A DNA stretch of 64,000 nt from JACMLD01 sp963705285. Lineage in GTDB: Bacteria; Bacteroidota; Bacteroidia; Chitinophagales; Chitinophagaceae. The notes under the pieces are model-generated. The model worked only from the letters and a program-made list of their open reading frames with translations, was not told the DNA's origin and searched no databases. The position numbers were made by a program, and so were the translations under genes. Location of the stretch: positions 6,138,001 to 6,202,000 of the forward strand of contig OY970066.1 of NCBI GenBank assembly GCA_963705285.1, read 5' to 3'. This document shows, in pieces, positions 23,732-31,109 of the stretch. Each line of letters begins with the position of its first letter. Within the stretch, counting starts at the first letter, position 1.

Positions 23732-24307
23732 TTATTCCGCTTCTTTCTTTGCATTTTTGAAAGGCATTCCCAGTTCTTTCAATAATTCATACGCTTCTTC
23801 ATTGGTACCTGCAGTGGTTACAAAAGTGATATCCATACCGGTAATCTTGTTCACTTTGTCAATATCAATTTCGGGGAAGATGATCTGTTCTGTAATGCCC
23901 AGGGTGTAGTTACCACGCCCGTCGAATGATTTCTCATTAACGCCTTTGAAGTCACGTACACGCGGCAAAGCAGTAGAGATAAACCTGTCGAGAAACTCGT
24001 ACATCTTTTCACCGCGCAGTGTAACCCTTGTTCCGATGGGCATATTCTTACGCAGTTTAAAGTTGGAAATATCTTTCTTACTCATGGTAGCCACGGCTTT
24101 CTGACCAGTAATCTGAGTCATTTCATCCAGCGCGATATCTATCAGCTTTTTGTCATTTACGGCACCGTTAACACCACGGTTCAAACAGATTTTTTCCAGG
24201 CGGGGAACCTGCATCACACTTTTATAACTGAAGCGTTTTTGCAAAGCGGGTACAACATCTTTCTTGTACTTGTCTGCCAGCCTGGGGGAATATTTTGTAG
24301 TACTCAT
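23732..24307 (-). CDS. rplE: 50S ribosomal protein L5
   Basis: A 191-residue 5S-rRNA-binding protein. Visible: SYKSVMQVPRLEKICLNRGV, ITGQKAVATMSKKDISNFKL, PIGTRVTLRGEKMYEFLDR and GRGNYTLGITEQIIFPEIDI. Contacts P-site tRNA in the large subunit. 99 bases after rplX across a GCTATTAG word hairpin. Confidence 0.97.
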   Translation of the reverse strand: MSTTKYSPRLADKYKKDVVPALQKRFSYKSVMQVPRLEKICLNRGVNGAVNDKKLIDIALDEMTQITGQKAVATMSKKDISNFKLRKNMPIGTRVTLRGEKMYEFLDRFISTALPRVRDFKGVNEKSFDGRGNYTLGITEQIIFPEIDIDKVNKITGMDITFVTTAGTNEEAYELLKELGMPFKNAKKEAE

Positions 24308-24313
24308 TTTGAT

Positions 24314-24400
24314 ATAGCTTTTAGCTATTAGCTGTTAGCTGCTAGCTGTTTAACATTATTGAATCGTTTACTAATAGCTAATGGCTAATAGCTAACGGCT
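24314..24400. repeat. TTAGCTA word hairpin in the rplX-rplE gap
   Basis: Left arm 24314-24352 is a run of TTAGCT(A/G)TTAGC words (AGCTTTTAGCTATTAGCTGT, TAGCTGCTAGCTG); right arm 24369-24400 is CTAATAGCTAATGGCTAATA and GCTAACGGC, the reverse-complement words. The arms can pair over about 30 bases. The same vocabulary recurs at 24752-24842 and 62030-62064. Confidence 0.85.
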
Positions 24401-24406
24401 TTTTTA

Positions 24407-24745
24407 TTATTTGATAACCTCACCCGATTTTTTTGAAATACGAACCAGTTTACCGGTTTCCCTGCTGCGTTTTACTTTAGTAGCAGCACCTTTCTTTGCA
24501 TCCCACAGCATTACATTGCTGATGTGGATTTTTGCTTCTTTCTTCACAATACCGCCTTTGGTGTTCTGTGCAGACGGCTTGGTATGTTTGGTGATGATGT
24601 TGGCACCTTCTACCAGCAGTTTGCCTTCTTCAGGATACAATTCCAGCACTTTGCGGGGCTTTGTTACATCTTTATCATCTCCGGTAATGATCACTACCGA
24701 ATCCCCTTTCTTAATGCTGAATTTTGCTTTAAATCTGTTACTCAT
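24407..24745 (-). CDS. rplX: 50S ribosomal protein L24
   Basis: A 112-residue KOW-domain protein that helps start 50S assembly. Starts MSNRFKAKFSIKKGDSVVII with the KOW core TGDDKDVTKPRKVLELYPEE and KGGIVKKEAKIHISNVML. Between rplN and rplE as in the canonical order. Confidence 0.97.
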   Translation of the reverse strand: MSNRFKAKFSIKKGDSVVIITGDDKDVTKPRKVLELYPEEGKLLVEGANIITKHTKPSAQNTKGGIVKKEAKIHISNVMLWDAKKGAATKVKRSRETGKLVRISKKSGEVIK

Positions 24746-24751
24746 TTTTTT

Positions 24752-24842
24752 AAGCTTTTAGCTATTAGCGGTTAGCTATTAGCCGGTTAAACCTTTATTT
24801 GATCGTCAGCTAAGAGCTACAAGCTACCAGCCAACGGCTTTT
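24752..24842. repeat. GCTATTAG word hairpin in the rplN-rplX gap
   Basis: Left arm 24752-24787 (AGCTTTTAGCTATTAGCGGT, TAGCTATTAGCCGG) and right arm 24805-24842 (GTCAGCTAAGAGCTACAAGC, TACCAGCCAACGGC) are complementary-word tracts around a short spacer. Very similar to the element in the next gap at 24314-24400. Confidence 0.82.
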
Positions 24843-24844
24843 TC

Positions 24845-25213
24845 CTACAATACTTCAGGAGCCAGTGAAATGATTTTCATGTAGCCTTTATCGCGCAGTT
24901 CCCTGGCCACCGGTCCAAAAATACGTGTGCCGCGAGGCTCATCTGCAGGGTTCAGCAACACTACGGCGTTGTCGTCGAAACGGATATAAGAGCCGTCTTT
25001 TCTGCGCAACTTCTTTTTGGTGCGTACAATAACCGCTTTGGTAACCGTACCTTTTTTAATACCACCTGCAGGCAATGCATCCTTTACAGTTACAACAATC
25101 TTGTCACCGATGCCGGCATAATCCTGTCCGCTGTTACCCAGAACGCGTATACATAGTACTTCTTTAGCACCACTGTTATCAGCCACGTTCAATCTGCTTT
25201 CCTGCTGAATCAT
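24845..25213 (-). CDS. rplN: 50S ribosomal protein L14
   Basis: A 122-residue protein starting MIQQESRLNVADNSGAKEVL, containing AVIVRTKKKLRRKDGSYIRF and ADEPRGTRIFGPVARELRDK, the strongly conserved L14 signature. Sits at the subunit interface. Both flanking gaps carry word hairpins. Confidence 0.98.
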   Translation of the reverse strand: MIQQESRLNVADNSGAKEVLCIRVLGNSGQDYAGIGDKIVVTVKDALPAGGIKKGTVTKAVIVRTKKKLRRKDGSYIRFDDNAVVLLNPADEPRGTRIFGPVARELRDKGYMKIISLAPEVL

Positions 25214-25218
25214 TTTTT

Positions 25219-25320
25219 TAGCTTTGAGCTAATAGCTGCGAGCCGCAAGCTATAGCAATTAACAATTTATCTTTTCAGAATACCAGGGCTCAAAGCTCAT
25301 CGCTCTAAGCACATAGCTTG
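25219..25320. repeat. AGCTTTGAGC word hairpin in the rpsQ-rplN gap
   Basis: Left arm 25219-25256 (TAGCTTTGAGCTAATAGCTG, CGAGCCGCAAGCTATAG); right arm 25286-25320 (GGGCTCAAAGCTCATCGCTC, TAAGCACATAGCTTG). GAGCTTTGAGC-type words appear in both orientations, allowing an imperfect hairpin over most of the 109-base gap. Confidence 0.8.
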
Positions 25321-25322
25321 TA

Positions 25323-25580
25323 TTACTTCACTTTCTCTACCACTTCTACCAGTCTCCAGCGTTTTGTTTTACTGAGGGGACGGGTTTCCATTATTTTCAC
25401 AGTATCACCAATACTGCATTCACTTTTTTCATCGTGCGCATGAAACTTGGTAGTCTTTTTAACGAACTTACCGTAAATAGGGTGTTTTACTTTTCTTTCC
25501 ACCGCAACAGTAACTGTTTTAGCCATTTTGTTGCTGGTTACAACACCTATTCTTGTTTTGCGCAAATTTCTTTCTTCCAT
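25323..25580 (-). CDS. rpsQ: 30S ribosomal protein S17
   Basis: An 85-residue OB-fold 16S-rRNA-binding protein, MEERNLRKTRIGVVTSNKMA, with VTVAVERKVKHPIYGKFVKK and KIMETRPLSKTKRWRLVEVV. 23 bases after rpmC. Confidence 0.97.
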   Translation of the reverse strand: MEERNLRKTRIGVVTSNKMAKTVTVAVERKVKHPIYGKFVKKTTKFHAHDEKSECSIGDTVKIMETRPLSKTKRWRLVEVVEKVK

Positions 25581-25603
25581 GATAATCCCTGGTTATATAG
25601 TTA

Positions 25604-25813
25604 TTAAAAACCGAGTTGTTTTTTCTTTAAAGCGGTTTGCAAACGTGCGATGTCTTTTCTTAGATCACGAATACTCATTGGGTTCTCGAGGGGAGAAATG
25701 GTATGCGCAAATTCAAGTTTTTTTAACCGCAACTGGTCTTCTTTAATACGCGCGTTGATTTCAACGTCGTTTAAACCAGCTATGCTTTTTACAAAATCAA
25801 TTCTCTTGGACAT
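25604..25813 (-). CDS. rpmC: 50S ribosomal protein L29
   Basis: A 69-residue two-helix protein at the exit tunnel rim. The conserved KLEFAHTISPLENPMSIRDL followed by RKDIARLQTALKKKQL matches the LRfqhatgqlenp...rkdIARi signature of the family. Between rplP and rpsQ. Confidence 0.95.
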   Translation of the reverse strand: MSKRIDFVKSIAGLNDVEINARIKEDQLRLKKLEFAHTISPLENPMSIRDLRKDIARLQTALKKKQLGF

Positions 25814-25912
25814 TTTTACTATTTTTTAAAACACTAATTATCGCCAATTATCCGCCAATCAGCACTATTGATATACCAATAATCAATAGCGATACGCTTA
25901 TCACCTCAAACC

Positions 25913-26332
25913 TTATGCATCTACATCGCGGCGCGTTACAAACCTTGTTTTGATGGGCAGTTTCTGCGCAGCCAGCAACATAGCTTCTTTAGCAGTTTCT
26001 GCAGAAACACCATCCGCTTCAAACAGAATGCGGCCTGGTTTTACTACGGCAGCCCAACCTTCGGGGTTACCTTTACCTTTACCCATACGTACTTCAGCGG
26101 GCTTTGCAGTAATGGGCTTGTCAGGAAAAATTCTGATCCAAACACTTCCTTCACGTTTCATAGCACGGGTCATTGCCTGGCGGGCAGCTTCAATCTGGCG
26201 CTCGGTCATGTGCACTGTATCCAATGCTTTCAGTCCAAATGAGCCAAATGCAAGCGTGGTACCTCTTTTCGCATTTCCTTTAACCGGCATTTTCTGCGAC
26301 TTCCTGTGCTTTGTTCTTTTCGGTTGTAACAT
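25913..26332 (-). CDS. rplP: 50S ribosomal protein L16
   Basis: A 139-residue protein starting MLQPKRTKHRKSQKMPVKGN, with RTKHRK, TLAFGSFGLKALDTVHMTER and VRMGKGKGNPEGWAAVVKPG, the family signature. It sits near the A-site and contacts 5S and 23S rRNA. Confidence 0.98.
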   Translation of the reverse strand: MLQPKRTKHRKSQKMPVKGNAKRGTTLAFGSFGLKALDTVHMTERQIEAARQAMTRAMKREGSVWIRIFPDKPITAKPAEVRMGKGKGNPEGWAAVVKPGRILFEADGVSAETAKEAMLLAAQKLPIKTRFVTRRDVDA

Positions 26333-26337
26333 TTTAT

Positions 26338-26395
26338 AAAGCTTTTGGCTTTTAGCATCGAGTTATTAGCTCTTGCCTGAATTTTAATACTGTTA
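26338..26395. repeat. AGCTTTTGGC word tract in the rpsC-rplP gap
   Basis: Reads AAAGCTTTTGGCTTTTAGCA then TCGAGTTATTAGCTC, the same AGC/TTTTAGC vocabulary as the gaps further along the cluster. The second arm is weak, so hairpin formation is less certain. Confidence 0.5.
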
Positions 26396-26403
26396 TCTGC
26401 TTA

Positions 26404-27225
26404 TTATCTTCTTCCACCGCCACCACTTGGTCCGCCGGGGCCTCTACCACCACCTGCAGGCCTTCTATCGCCTCCACCTCTTCTGTCATCTCTTCTGTCG
26501 GGGCGTTCATCTCTTCTGTCTGGTCTTCTGTCGCCACCTGGTCCGCCTGGTCCTTCATTCTTACCACTTACAAAATTGGGATTCAAATCACGCTTGGTTA
26601 GTATCTCGCCTTTACAAATCCATACTTTGATACCAATCTTCCCATACACAGTCAGCGCAAATACGTTGGCGTAGTCAATATCCATACGCAGGGTATGCAA
26701 TGGTGTGCGGCCCTGTTTGATTTCTTCAGAACGCGCAATTTCAGCGCCACCTAAACGACCACTTGCTTTTACCTTGATACCTTCTGCGCCCATACGCAAT
26801 GCAGAAGCAATGGCCATCTTGATTGCCCTTTTAAAATTGATACGGTTCTCAATTTGTTTGGCAATGGTATCAGCTACAATCATAGCATCCAATTCCGGGC
26901 GGCGTATTTCAAGAATGTTTATCTGTACATCGTCTTTACCGGTCAGTTTTTTCAGCTCTTCTTTTATACGGTCTACCTCTCCGCCGCCTTTACCAATGAT
27001 GATACCGGGTTTGGAAGTGTGGATAGTAATGATAAGCTTACCCAGTGTACGCTCAATAACAATTTTGGAGATGCCTCCTTTATTGATACGCGCTGTCAGG
27101 TAAGTACGGATTCTCGTGTCCTCTATCAGCCTGGAAGAAAAGTCTTTTCTGCTTGCGTACCAGTTGCTTTCCCATCCGCGGATGATGCCTAACCTGTTAC
27201 CAATAGGATTTGTTTTTTGACCCAT
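26404..27225 (-). CDS. rpsC: 30S ribosomal protein S3 with long Gly/Arg/Asp-rich tail
   Basis: A 273-residue S3: N-terminal GQKTNPIGNRLGIIRGWESN, KH domain with VERTLGKLIITIHTSKPGII and GKGGGEVDRIKEELKK, then the C-terminal domain with ASGRLGGAEIARSEEIKQGR. S3 forms the mRNA entry pore with S4 and S5. From about residue 221 there is a 53-residue disordered tail (GPGGPGGDRRPDRRDERPD, later GGGRGPGGPSGGGGRR), longer than the short tails usual elsewhere; the DNA there is itself repetitive. Confidence 0.96.
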   Translation of the reverse strand: MGQKTNPIGNRLGIIRGWESNWYASRKDFSSRLIEDTRIRTYLTARINKGGISKIVIERTLGKLIITIHTSKPGIIIGKGGGEVDRIKEELKKLTGKDDVQINILEIRRPELDAMIVADTIAKQIENRINFKRAIKMAIASALRMGAEGIKVKASGRLGGAEIARSEEIKQGRTPLHTLRMDIDYANVFALTVYGKIGIKVWICKGEILTKRDLNPNFVSGKNEGPGGPGGDRRPDRRDERPDRRDDRRGGGDRRPAGGGRGPGGPSGGGGRR

Positions 27226-27243
27226 ATCCGTTTTATTAGTTGA

Positions 27244-27606
27244 TTAGTTATTTTGTTTTGTTTCTTCAGTTACTTTGGTATCTACAATTACCGTTACATG
27301 GTTGCTGCGTTTGCGCACACGGTAACCACGGCCCTGTGGTGCCGGACGCATACGCTTTAACGTTCTTGCGCCGTCAACAAAGATTGTCTTCACTACCAAA
27401 CCACCTTCATCGCCATTTTCATTTTTCTGTTTCCAGTTGTTGATGGCAGATAACACCAGCTTGCGTAACGGAGTAGATGAGTGCTGCGGGTGAAACTCAA
27501 GATAGGCAATGGCCTTTTCTACGTTTAGTCCGCGGATCTCATCGGCCAGTAAACGCATTTTGCGTGGCGACGTGGGATAATTTCTAAGTTTTGCTACAGC
27601 TTCCAT
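27244..27606 (-). CDS. rplV: 50S ribosomal protein L22
   Basis: A 120-residue protein with the core RNYPTSPRKMRLLADEIRGL and the C-terminal hairpin that lines the exit tunnel, KTIFVDGARTLKRMRPAPQG followed by RGYRVRKRSNHVTV. Starts 85 bases after rpsS across an AGTACTTA word hairpin. Confidence 0.97.
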   Translation of the reverse strand: MEAVAKLRNYPTSPRKMRLLADEIRGLNVEKAIAYLEFHPQHSSTPLRKLVLSAINNWKQKNENGDEGGLVVKTIFVDGARTLKRMRPAPQGRGYRVRKRSNHVTVIVDTKVTEETKQNN

Positions 27607-27611
27607 TGTTA

Positions 27612-27694
27612 TTAAGTTTTAAGCGGTAAGTTTTAAGTGGTAAGTCGCAAGCTCTTCACTTACTACTCAGTACTTATTACTTAGTACTTACTTA
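27612..27694. repeat. TAAGTTTTAAG / ACTTAGTACTTA word hairpin in the rpsS-rplV gap
   Basis: Left arm 27612-27650 (TTAAGTTTTAAGCGGTAAGT, TTTAAGTGGTAAGT); right arm 27655-27694 (TTCACTTACTACTCAGTACT, TATTACTTAGTACTTACTTA). Words are complementary (TAAGT / ACTTA). The right arm reaches into the rpsS stop codon (27692-27694). Confidence 0.82.
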
Positions 27695-27964
27695 TGCGAT
27701 TTTTTTACTTGAGTGTCCTTTAAAGTTGCGGGTGGGTGCAAATTCTCCCAGTTTATGACCTACCATAAACTCTGTTACATACACAGGAATGAATTTGTTG
27801 CCATTGTGTACCGCAAGCGTGTGCCCCACAAAGTCCGGCGTAATAGTAGAACGGCGGCTCCATGTTTTTATAACACCTTTTTTGGATTTACCATCATTTA
27901 CGGCAAGCACCTTTTTTTCAAGATGTTCTGCTACGTAAGGACCTTTTTTTACTGAACGACCCAT
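27692..27964 (-). CDS. rpsS: 30S ribosomal protein S19
   Basis: A 90-residue protein starting MGRSVKKGPYVAEHLEKKVL, with IKTWSRRSTITPDFVGHTLA, VHNGNKFIPVYVTEFMVGHK and LGEFAPTRNFKGHSSKK. Binds 16S rRNA in the head of the 30S subunit. Confidence 0.98.
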   Translation of the reverse strand: MGRSVKKGPYVAEHLEKKVLAVNDGKSKKGVIKTWSRRSTITPDFVGHTLAVHNGNKFIPVYVTEFMVGHKLGEFAPTRNFKGHSSKKIA

Positions 27965-28013
27965 TGTATAAATTTGAAAATTTGAACGTCAAAATTTATT
28001 TCTACCCGATACA

Positions 28014-28853
28014 TTATTTCGAAATCTTCTTACCGTCTTTGCGCTGTATAATCAGCTTATCGCTTCCCTTGCCTTTGGTACGTGTTTTCAATCCTCTTGA
28101 ATACTGTCCGTTCCTGCTGCGGGGCTGACCACCGGAGGCCTTACCTTCACCACCACCCATTGGGTGATCTACAGGGTTCATAGCCACACCACGGTTTCTT
28201 GGTTTGATGCCTCTCCAACGGTTACGACCGGCTTTACCCATACTTTGCAAGCTGTGATCGCTATTGCTTACCACACCTACGGTTGCGTAACAATTGATCA
28301 ATACTTTTCTTAATTCTCCGCTCGGCATTTTCAACACACCGTATTTTTCTTCCTTATTGCTCAGCTGTGCAGATGAACCTGCGCTTCTTGCTATTTTACC
28401 ACCTTGGGTTGGTTGCATTTCAATATTGTGCACCATAGTACCCAGCGGCATATTCTTCAGTTGCAAAGCGTTACCAATTTCAGGCGCTACGCTGTCTCCG
28501 CTTATCACGGTGCCGCCTACCTGTAAACCCTGAGGTGCAAGAATATAACGCTTTTCACCGTCTGCATATACCAGCAAAGCAATGAATGCAGTGCGGTACG
28601 GATCGTACTCAATGCTGGCAACAGTAGCGGGTATATTCTTTTTATCTCTTTTAAAATCTACAAGACGGTACATTCTCTTATGACCACCACCCATGTAACG
28701 CATGGCTCTTCTTCCCTGCACGTTTCTACCGGCAGTTGATTTCACTTTTTCCAGCAGGCTCTTTTCGGGCGTGTCGGAGGTAATCTCAGCGTAAGCATTG
28801 CCAATTCTCCAGCGGGTGCCGGCGGTCATTGGTTTGTATTTCTTAAGTGCCAT
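28014..28853 (-). CDS. rplB: 50S ribosomal protein L2
   Basis: A 279-residue protein near the peptidyl transferase centre, needed for subunit joining. Contains GRNVQGRRAMRYMGGGHKRM, the VYADGEKRYILAPQGLQVG segment and the C-terminal signature AMNPVDHPMGGGEGKASGGQ with the conserved His. Between rplW and rpsS. Confidence 0.98.
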   Translation of the reverse strand: MALKKYKPMTAGTRWRIGNAYAEITSDTPEKSLLEKVKSTAGRNVQGRRAMRYMGGGHKRMYRLVDFKRDKKNIPATVASIEYDPYRTAFIALLVYADGEKRYILAPQGLQVGGTVISGDSVAPEIGNALQLKNMPLGTMVHNIEMQPTQGGKIARSAGSSAQLSNKEEKYGVLKMPSGELRKVLINCYATVGVVSNSDHSLQSMGKAGRNRWRGIKPRNRGVAMNPVDHPMGGGEGKASGGQPRSRNGQYSRGLKTRTKGKGSDKLIIQRKDGKKISK

Positions 28854-28910
28854 TGTTTATTTTTTTATTTCCGGAATTTTCAGCCCCGGTGCTATAATTA
28901 ATTACTGTGT

Positions 28911-29210
28911 TTATACGGCTGCGTACAGGTCGATGGTTTCACCTTCTGATACGGTAACCAGCGCTTTTTTATAAGCAGGCTTCTGGCCTTTTACATAACC
29001 CGCTTTGGTAAAACGGGTTTTGCTTTTTCCGGGAATAACAGCAGTATTTACATCAATTACTGTTACGCCGTAAAAACCTTCAACAGCTTTTTTAATTTCT
29101 AACTTGTTGGCCCTTCTGTTTACTTTAAAAGCATAGCGGCGCAGTTTTTCCTGCTGGGCATTTGCCTTTTCGGTCAAAATGGGTTTTATTAAAACTTCAG
29201 AGAGTCTCAT
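28911..29210 (-). CDS. rplW: 50S ribosomal protein L23
   Basis: A 99-residue protein at the exit tunnel, docking site for trigger factor and SRP. Visible: LIKPILTEKANAQQEKLRRY, AFKVNRRANKLEIKKAVEGF and GVTVIDVNTAVIPGKSKTRF, with a final acidic VSEGETIDLY. Confidence 0.96.
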   Translation of the reverse strand: MRLSEVLIKPILTEKANAQQEKLRRYAFKVNRRANKLEIKKAVEGFYGVTVIDVNTAVIPGKSKTRFTKAGYVKGQKPAYKKALVTVSEGETIDLYAAV

Positions 29211-29237
29211 CTCTTTTTAATTTAGTTCTGTTATAAA

Positions 29238-29876
29238 TTATGCAACGGCTTCAACAGCTTCTTCTGAAAAAACTTTGGCTGCGTTTTCTGTCAACACCAG
29301 TACATTGGCATTTACAATATCATATGTATTGATGTCGGATAATAAACTTCCACCAACAGAAATAATATTGCGAAGGCTTAAATACAGGTTATCGTTAAAT
29401 TCAGGAGAAACAAACAGTGTTTTTTTGCCATCGAGCTTAAGTGCTTTCAAAATACCGGCAAATTGTTTGGTGCTGGGTTTGTCGATGGCGATTTCTTCTA
29501 CTACCACAATGGCGTTTTCTTTTGCCTTGTGAGACAAAGCAGAAATCTTTGCCAGGTCTTTTACTTTACGGTTCAGTTTGAAATCCCAGCTATGGGGTTT
29601 AGGCCCGAAAATGGTACCACCACCTTTATACAATGGGTTACGCAGGTTACCCTTACGCGCGCCACCAGTACCTTTTTGCTTGTGTAATTTCTTGGAAGAC
29701 CCTTTTACTTCCATACGGGTCTTTACTTTGTGCGTACCCTGGCGTTGTGCTGCCAGGTATTGTTTCACAGCAAGGTAAATTACATGGTTGTTTGGTTCTA
29801 CACCAAATATCTCTTCAGGCAATTCTACTGAACGGCCCGTCTTGTTACCTTTTATATCAATTACATCTACTTGCAT
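29238..29876 (-). CDS. rplD: 50S ribosomal protein L4
   Basis: A 212-residue protein with the tunnel loop KKLHKQKGTGGARKGNLRNP followed by LYKGGGTIFGPKPHSWDFKL, and the globular part LNRKVKDLAKISALSHKAKE. In E. coli L4 is the autogenous regulator of the S10 operon; a long leader exists upstream of rplC here (30519-30803) but its role is untested. Confidence 0.97.
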   Translation of the reverse strand: MQVDVIDIKGNKTGRSVELPEEIFGVEPNNHVIYLAVKQYLAAQRQGTHKVKTRMEVKGSSKKLHKQKGTGGARKGNLRNPLYKGGGTIFGPKPHSWDFKLNRKVKDLAKISALSHKAKENAIVVVEEIAIDKPSTKQFAGILKALKLDGKKTLFVSPEFNDNLYLSLRNIISVGGSLLSDINTYDIVNANVLVLTENAAKVFSEEAVEAVA

Positions 29877-29900
29877 CGTAATTCAATTAAATAGTTGTTG

Positions 29901-30518
29901 TTACTTCAGAATATAAACAATAGAACCAATATGGCCCGGTACAGAGCCACTGATGAGGATATAGTTTTTATCAGCAAATATCTTCATCACTTTCAAGCCC
30001 TTCATCTTTACCCTGTCTGTACCCATGCGGCCGGCCATGCGCATACCTTTCATAACACGGGCAGCATCAGATGAGTTACCCAGTGAACCTGGTGCACGCT
30101 GACGGTCATGTTGTCCGTGAGACTGCTCACCCACACCATGAAAACCGTGGCGTTTAACAACACCCTGGAAACCTTTACCTTTTGTGGTACCTACAACGCT
30201 AACTTTTTCACCTTCGGTAAAAACTTCAACGGTGATGGTTTCACCTATATTCTTTTCTATTGAGTAATCGCGGAATTCGCGTGTAACTTTTTTGGCTGGA
30301 GTGTTTGCCTTGGCGAAGTGATTCTTTTCTGCTGAGGTAGTGTGTTTTTCTTTTTTGTCACCAAATCCTACCTGGATAGCGCTGTAACCGTCGGTTTCCT
30401 TTGTCTTAACCTGTGTTACTACGTTGGGGCCCGCTTCAATAATCGTACAAGCGGTTTGCTTGCCATCGGGACCGAAGACGCTTGTCATCCCAATTTTCTT
30501 ACCAATAATACCTATCAT
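29901..30518 (-). CDS. rplC: 50S ribosomal protein L3
   Basis: A 205-residue protein from the ATG at 30516-30518 (MIGIIGKKIGMTSVFGPDGK); an in-frame start at 30572 would add 18 unlike residues and is rejected. Contains SVVGTTKGKGFQGVVKRHGF, EQSHGQHDRQRAPGSLGNSS and MKGMRMAGRMGTDRVKMKG, the family signature. One of the first proteins to bind 23S rRNA. Separated from rpsJ by an unusually long gap. Confidence 0.97.
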   Translation of the reverse strand: MIGIIGKKIGMTSVFGPDGKQTACTIIEAGPNVVTQVKTKETDGYSAIQVGFGDKKEKHTTSAEKNHFAKANTPAKKVTREFRDYSIEKNIGETITVEVFTEGEKVSVVGTTKGKGFQGVVKRHGFHGVGEQSHGQHDRQRAPGSLGNSSDAARVMKGMRMAGRMGTDRVKMKGLKVMKIFADKNYILISGSVPGHIGSIVYILK

Positions 30519-30803
30519 CTTTATACAGTTTGCGCCGTATGGTTCAAGAGACAATCCAACAATGGCGTACACCAGTTGGACTTCAATCCCCGTTTACCTA
30601 CCGACCTTTTCCTTTTTCAGGAAGTACCGGCAGTAAACAAACCCTGAACGGCTTGTTTATATGTGCCTCCCGGCAACTGGCCGGGAAGATGTAATTAATC
30701 AGAGCTCTTTTCTCCCGAACGTTACCGCCGCGGATTGAGAGGTGATGAAAATATATTTTAAGAACTACTTATACCTGTTCACTCTTTACAAGTGCAGCCG
30801 GTA
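30519..30803. other. 285-base gap between rpsJ and rplC with possible RNA structure
   Basis: The largest gap in the ribosomal cluster. On the transcribed (minus) strand it contains CCCGGC-CAGTT-GCCGGG (30674-30690, plus strand CCCGGCAACTGGCCGGG) and complementary ATAAACAAGCCG / GGGTTTGTTTAC segments (about 30635-30662), so the leader of rplC could fold into stable hairpins. No ORF is supported. It could be a leader for ribosomal-protein feedback; no known L4 or L1-type site was recognised. Confidence 0.45.
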
Positions 30804-31109
30804 TTATGCTTTAATTTCAACTTCTACACCAGACGGTAAATCCAGTTTGCTCAGTGCATCTACCGTTCTTGAACTTGACGTATAAATATCAAGTAAACGT
30901 TTGTGCGTGCTTAACTGGAACTGCTCACGCGCCTTTTTATTTACGTGGGGCGAGCGCAATACCGTAAAAATTTTCTTGTGCGTGGGTAAAGGAATAGGAC
31001 CGGTTACCACAGCGCCTGTACTGCGCACGGTTTTTACGATTTTCTCGGCAGATTTGTCCACCAGATTATGGTCGTAAGACTGTAATTTAATTCTGATTCG
31101 TTGAGACAT
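30804..31109 (-). CDS. rpsJ: 30S ribosomal protein S10
   Basis: A 101-residue protein starting MSQRIRIKLQSYDHNLVDKS from the ATG at 31107-31109, with GAVVTGPIPLPTHKKIFTVL and SPHVNKKAREQFQLSTHKRL. The longer frame upstream (to 31310) runs through the promoter and is rejected. First gene of the S10-spc cluster, about 20-25 bases after the predicted transcription start. Confidence 0.97.
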   Translation of the reverse strand: MSQRIRIKLQSYDHNLVDKSAEKIVKTVRSTGAVVTGPIPLPTHKKIFTVLRSPHVNKKAREQFQLSTHKRLLDIYTSSSRTVDALSKLDLPSGVEVEIKA

